Origin: Burkholderiales bacterium | GTDB lineage: Bacteria; Pseudomonadota; Gammaproteobacteria; Burkholderiales; JABEVD01 | Direction: 5' to 3' | DNA: 36,636 bases | Assembly (NCBI GenBank): GCA_019753155.1 | Contig: JAIELG010000056.1 | Span: forward strand, 1 to 36,636 | In this document: one piece after another, positions 31,878 through 36,636 of the stretch | Position numbering within the stretch: the first letter of the stretch is position 1 | How the letters are laid out: each line of letters begins with the position of its first letter | Translations under genes and position numbers: made by a program | The notes under the pieces: generated by a model | The model's database searches: none | Told to the model about the DNA's origin: nothing | What the model saw: the letters and a program-made list of their open reading frames with translations, nothing else

Positions 31878-32560
31878 TCATCTCACGCCAGCCGTCTCGA
31901 TTTGCATCAAGATCAGGACAGGGCGCTTCACTCCAGGCGGAGTCCTACGCCCGCTGATGGAAACCGTCGTTTCTCCGATATGCTCGAATTCATGCGCGAT
32001 CCTGAAATTGTCGAAGTCCTTCCCTTCTGTCAGCACATCCTCCAGAAGCGCACGCAGTTGGGGTATCGCCCACTGACCGTTGCCGAGGCGGTAAATCAGG
32101 TTATGGACCGTTTCCTTCGGAGATACCCTGAATGTCGCGTAATAGGTGCCGCTCGCAGAGACGACGCGCAGTTCATGGTCCAGAATCAAAAGCGAGTACT
32201 TCGCCGAAGCGACGATCGCTTCGGCGTAGTCCTGTGCGTCCTGCGCAATATCGAGCGCTTCCTTGATGTCGTCGACATCGATAAACGCGATCACTGCGCC
32301 TTCGATTTTGTTGTCCGGCGTGAGATAGGGTCGTACACGCATCGAATACCACCGTCCCGTATTGTCCCTGATTTCCATTTCTTTATAGCCCACGCTGTTT
32401 ACCGCGTCCAGAACGATTTGTCTGATCCCCTGAACTGGAGAATGTCCATCCGCGCATCGATCACGACCCCGGATGGGGCAAAGCGCTCCAGCAGAAGCTT
32501 GTCTATGTCTTCTGGAGGTCCGTCCGGCGTCGTTATTTCTTTCGGCTTTGTGCCGTTTTG
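31878..32560 (-). pseudogene. Decayed CheB/CheR/PAS fusion gene
   Basis: The downstream part, in the frame ending at 31878, encodes a PAS-like tail of CheB-CheR-PAS fusion proteins: I-R-D-N-T-G-R-W-Y-S-M-R-V-R-P-Y, then A-Q-D-Y-A-E-A-I-V-A-S-A-K-Y-S-L-L-I-L-D and L-G-N-G-Q-W-A-I-P-Q-L-R-A-L-L-E-D-V-L. The upstream part continues in a different frame (32560 to about 32425): D-I-D-K-L-L-L-E-R-F-A-P-S-G-V-V-I-D and D-I-L-Q-F-R-G, the block that precedes the PAS region in such proteins; that frame ends in TAA at 32401-32399. In intact fusions a few hundred residues separate these blocks, so a large internal deletion with a frame change has occurred, and the CheB and CheR enzymes are gone. A start codon at 32564 opens an out-of-context N-terminus, so the visible 228-residue frame is unlikely to be functional. 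Confidence 0.78.
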
Positions 32561-32644
32561 TCATTTATGGACTATATACCTTGGACATTGCGTGTGGGTG
32601 AAATCTTGCTTTTATCCCGGTTTTAAAGTAGCTTCTCGGTTTAA

Positions 32645-34516
<1,872 letters not shown>

Positions 34517-34567
34517 CGCTCCTGCCGGGCATGAAAAATCACATAATTCAATCAGGAAGTTAAGCAG

Positions 34568-35431
34568 ATGACATTATTTCAAATACTGGGCCTTGCGGTA
34601 ATTCAGGGGGCCGCAGAACTTTTGCCTGTATCGAGCTCGGCGCATGTGATCGTGGCTGAAAAACTGATGGGACTCGACCCAACCGCTCCGGAAATGACGC
34701 TTTTGTTGGTGATGCTACACACGGGCACCATGTTTGCAGTCATCGTATATTTCTGGAAGTCTTGGAAAGAGAGTTTTTTCGCTTCCAGAAAGGTTTTTTG
34801 GGAATCCGCAAGGTTTATTTTTGCGGCGACTCTGGTGACGGGCATCGTCGGGCTTGTACTCAAGTCATTGATTGAAAAAATATTCATGAAAGACGTGCCG
34901 CATGCGGAAATCGAGCAGCTTTTCGGCAACATGAACCTGATTTCCACCGCGCTTGCCGCAGTGGGTTTGTTGATTCTATATGCCGGGATCAGAACCCGCG
35001 CCGCTGCGGGGCGGGATTGCGCAATGGACTTGAAAAAGTCCTGCTATGTCGGCGCAATACAGGGGATCTGTCTGCCGTTTCGCGGCTTTTCGCGTTCGGG
35101 GGCCACCATATCCACGGGTTTGCTGCTGGGCATTTCGAGAAGGAAAATAGAAGAATTCAGCTTTGCCCTTGCGGTGGCGCTCACCCCGCCGGTTATTGCG
35201 CGCGAAGCGATGCGCCTGCTGCACGATAAACACGATCCATCGTTTTCAGCGGCAGGTCTTGCCGGCATGTTCATGCCCAGCATATTGGGCATGGTGTTCA
35301 GCTTCTTTGCCGGGCTTCTGGCGCTTAAATGGCTGTCGAGCTGGCTGGAAGTCGGACGGTGGCATCTGTTCGGGATATATTGCCTTGCAGCTTCGGCCGT
35401 GGTTTTCGCGCTTCACCAGAGCGGGTTTTAG
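34568..35431 (+). CDS. uppP: Undecaprenyl-diphosphate phosphatase
   Basis: 287 residues and about eight membrane helices. The two signature regions are present in a variant form: Q-G-A-A-E-L-L-P-V-S-S-S-A-H (usually Q-G-x-x-E-F-L-P-x-S-S-x-G-H) and R-G-F-S-R-S-G-A-T-I-S (usually P-G-x-S-R-S-G-A-T). Catalytic Glu, Ser, His and Arg are retained. It recycles the undecaprenyl carrier lipid for peptidoglycan and LPS synthesis by removing a phosphate from the diphosphate. AGGAAG precedes the start. The variant residues mark a distinct branch; a second, canonical copy elsewhere in the genome is possible. Confidence 0.9.
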   Translation: MTLFQILGLAVIQGAAELLPVSSSAHVIVAEKLMGLDPTAPEMTLLLVMLHTGTMFAVIVYFWKSWKESFFASRKVFWESARFIFAATLVTGIVGLVLKSLIEKIFMKDVPHAEIEQLFGNMNLISTALAAVGLLILYAGIRTRAAAGRDCAMDLKKSCYVGAIQGICLPFRGFSRSGATISTGLLLGISRRKIEEFSFALAVALTPPVIAREAMRLLHDKHDPSFSAAGLAGMFMPSILGMVFSFFAGLLALKWLSSWLEVGRWHLFGIYCLAASAVVFALHQSGF

Positions 35432-35880
35432 GTCTGTTCCCAGGGCAGGTCGGCGTGGCGCCAGCCATTGATCGCATTGCGGTGCTTTGCGACATCCTTG
35501 TCCCCCTCGAAACCCTCGAGAACATTGTAGCATTCGGCATAACCCGACCGGGCGGCGATCGCTGCGGCATTGTGTGAGCGCTGGCCGGAGCGGCAGATGA
35601 ACATGACAAGGGACTCCATGTCGACCTGTTGCTGGAGTTGATTGACGAAATTGGCGTTGGGCTGCATCCCGGGGTAGGACATCCACTCGATCTGGTTGCT
35701 TCCCGGTATGCGCCCCACCCAGTCGAGTTCGGCGCGGGTGCGCACGTCGACGAGCTTCGCCGCCGGTGCTGCCGTCAAGATGGCGTAAGCTTCCCGGGGC
35801 AGAAAAGCGCCTGTATAAGGCAGGTTCATTTCTTTCCCCCTGGCCCTTGCCCTGCTCAATATTTCGCTGATATGACCCAT
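35428..35880 (-). CDS. Rhodanese-domain protein
   Basis: 150 residues from the ATG at 35880, with AGGGGGA 8 bases upstream; a longer frame to 36000 was discarded because it overlaps the divergent transporter gene. One rhodanese domain with L-V-D-V-R-T-R-A-E-L-D-W-V-G and the active-site loop C-R-S-G-Q-R-S-H. The single Cys can carry a persulfide, so sulfur transfer is expected, but the acceptor is unknown. Soluble. In many betaproteobacteria a rhodanese gene of this sort sits between pcm and tolC; here it lies about 5 kb away. Its 3' end overlaps uppP by 4 bp (convergent). Confidence 0.88.
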   Translation of the reverse strand: MGHISEILSRARARGKEMNLPYTGAFLPREAYAILTAAPAAKLVDVRTRAELDWVGRIPGSNQIEWMSYPGMQPNANFVNQLQQQVDMESLVMFICRSGQRSHNAAAIAARSGYAECYNVLEGFEGDKDVAKHRNAINGWRHADLPWEQT

Positions 35881-35930
35881 GGAGCGAATCCCCCTGTTAA
35901 AAAGGCAAAAATAAGATATCCTTCCCTTAT

Positions 35931-36636
35931 ATGATAGTCCCAAACCAAACCGCACAGGAAGCCGATTCCTCCCGCTATCTGGCCGCGCGCAAAAGCACAC
36001 TGATCAGCATTGCCGTCAATCTGGCTTTGACCATGCTGCAGATCGTGGCGGGGTTCTTCGGACGCTCGCAGGCGCTGATGGCCGACGGCCTGCACTCGTT
36101 TTCCGACTTGCTCTCGGATATCCTCGTCCTTATCGCAAACCGCCATGGCAACCGCAGCGCTGACGAGAACCATCCCTACGGGCATGCCAGGATAGAAACC
36201 GCGACCACGCTGATCCTCGGCATCCTGATGGGTGCGATGGGACTCGCCCTGCTCTATGCCGCCGGTTCCAGGCTGCAGCAGCCCCACCAGGTGCAGCAGG
36301 TTCATTTTGCGACCTTGTGGGTCGCATTGGCAACGCTTTTGGCCAAGGAAATGCTCTTCCGCTACATGATCGCCGTGGCAAAGCGCGTCCGTTCGCAAAT
36401 GCTCGTGGCCAACGCATGGCATTCCCGGTCGGACGCGGCATCCTCCCTGGTCGTCTCGGTGGGTATAGCAGGCAATCTGGCGGGATACACTTTTCTCGAC
36501 CTCCTTGCGGCGGCCCTTGTCGCCTTCATGATCGTGCGCATGGGCTGGCAGCTTGGCTTCGAAGCATTCAGCGAACTCATAGACACGGGACTCTCCGAGG
36601 AAGGCGTCGCCGAGATCAGGGCGACGCTGGGGTCGA
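35931..36636 (+). CDS. CDF-family metal cation exporter (3' end outside window)
   Basis: At least 235 residues from ATG 35931; no strong ribosome site precedes it, so the start is provisional. Five to six membrane helices are visible, with the metal sites typical of cation diffusion facilitators: D52-G-L-H55-S-F-S-D59 in TM2 and H164-S-R-S-D168 in TM5. N-H-P-Y-G-H-A-R-I-E-T lies between TM2 and TM3. CDF proteins export divalent cations (Zn, Fe, Co, Cd or Mn) from the cytoplasm in exchange for protons; the H/D pattern fits zinc or iron transport, but specificity is not certain. The cytoplasmic C-terminal domain lies partly outside the window. Divergent from the rhodanese gene. Confidence 0.88.
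   Translation, partial: MIVPNQTAQEADSSRYLAARKSTLISIAVNLALTMLQIVAGFFGRSQALMADGLHSFSDLLSDILVLIANRHGNRSADENHPYGHARIETATTLILGILMGAMGLALLYAAGSRLQQPHQVQQVHFATLWVALATLLAKEMLFRYMIAVAKRVRSQMLVANAWHSRSDAASSLVVSVGIAGNLAGYTFLDLLAAALVAFMIVRMGWQLGFEAFSELIDTGLSEEGVAEIRATLGS

Noticed and set aside
30188-31957. A 589-codon open frame on the plus strand
   Set aside because: Antisense to the PAS-GGDEF-EAL gene, with no domain of its own.
35931-36636. Resemblance of the CDF exporter to magnetosome proteins MamB/MamM
   Set aside because: Only general CDF motifs are shared, and no other magnetosome gene lies in the window.

Overview
The window looks like a chromosomal segment of a Gram-negative betaproteobacterium. 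The waaC-waaA pair, a tolC/pcm-like block, an OmpR/EnvZ pair, AsmA, and a GC-rich, tightly packed gene style with many ATGA overlaps suggest Nitrosomonadales or a Gallionellaceae-like lineage. That placement is an inference from gene content; no rRNA or other marker is present. I saw no tRNA, rRNA, CRISPR array, prophage or complete insertion sequence.

Layout. (1) 1-2318: the tail of a c-type cytochrome, a good intrinsic terminator, then four overlapping genes: a membrane-anchored monoheme cytochrome c, a very short relative of heme-copper oxidase subunit I, a thioredoxin-fold lipoprotein and a two-helix membrane protein. This looks like a small redox module. (2) 2464-12228: a chemosensory operon of tandem CheW, MCP, CheA fused to a receiver, CheB, a REC-PAS-GAF-HD-GYP protein and CheR-TPR. 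There is no stand-alone CheY, so output probably runs through the receiver domains and cyclic-di-GMP hydrolysis. A repeat array plus a DUF559 endonuclease gene sits inside this operon between the MCP and cheA. (3) 12237-13807: a NodIJ-type ABC-2 exporter on the minus strand. (4) 13832-14106: a MITE-like element with perfect 20-bp terminal inverted repeats. (5) 14186-20688: an EipA-like (DUF1134) envelope protein, an SDR, OmpR/EnvZ, an orphan PAS histidine kinase on the opposite strand, and AsmA. (6) 20730-23537: an OxyR homologue with Ser in place of the resolving Cys208, rubrerythrin, rubredoxin, a phosphoribosyltransferase and a cupin. (7) 23532-25406, minus strand: a 32-residue membrane peptide, class II fumarase and an unknown 105-residue protein. 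(8) 25501-30036: a small Ser/Gln-rich protein, waaC, waaA, and on the minus strand a TolC-family protein and a PIMT-like methyltransferase. (9) 30080-32560, minus strand: a PAS-GGDEF-EAL protein next to the decayed remnant of a CheB/CheR/PAS fusion. (10) 32696-36636: thiC, uppP, a rhodanese (minus strand) and the start of a CDF metal exporter.

Two themes connect the parts: envelope and LPS functions (waaC, waaA, tolC, uppP, asmA, eipA-like, OmpR/EnvZ) and signalling through chemosensory proteins and cyclic-di-GMP. The most unusual items are the repeat/DUF559 cassette inside the che operon, the one-cysteine OxyR, the small oxidase-like redox operon, the unlisted 32-residue membrane peptide before fumC, the MITE, and the che-type pseudogene before thiC.
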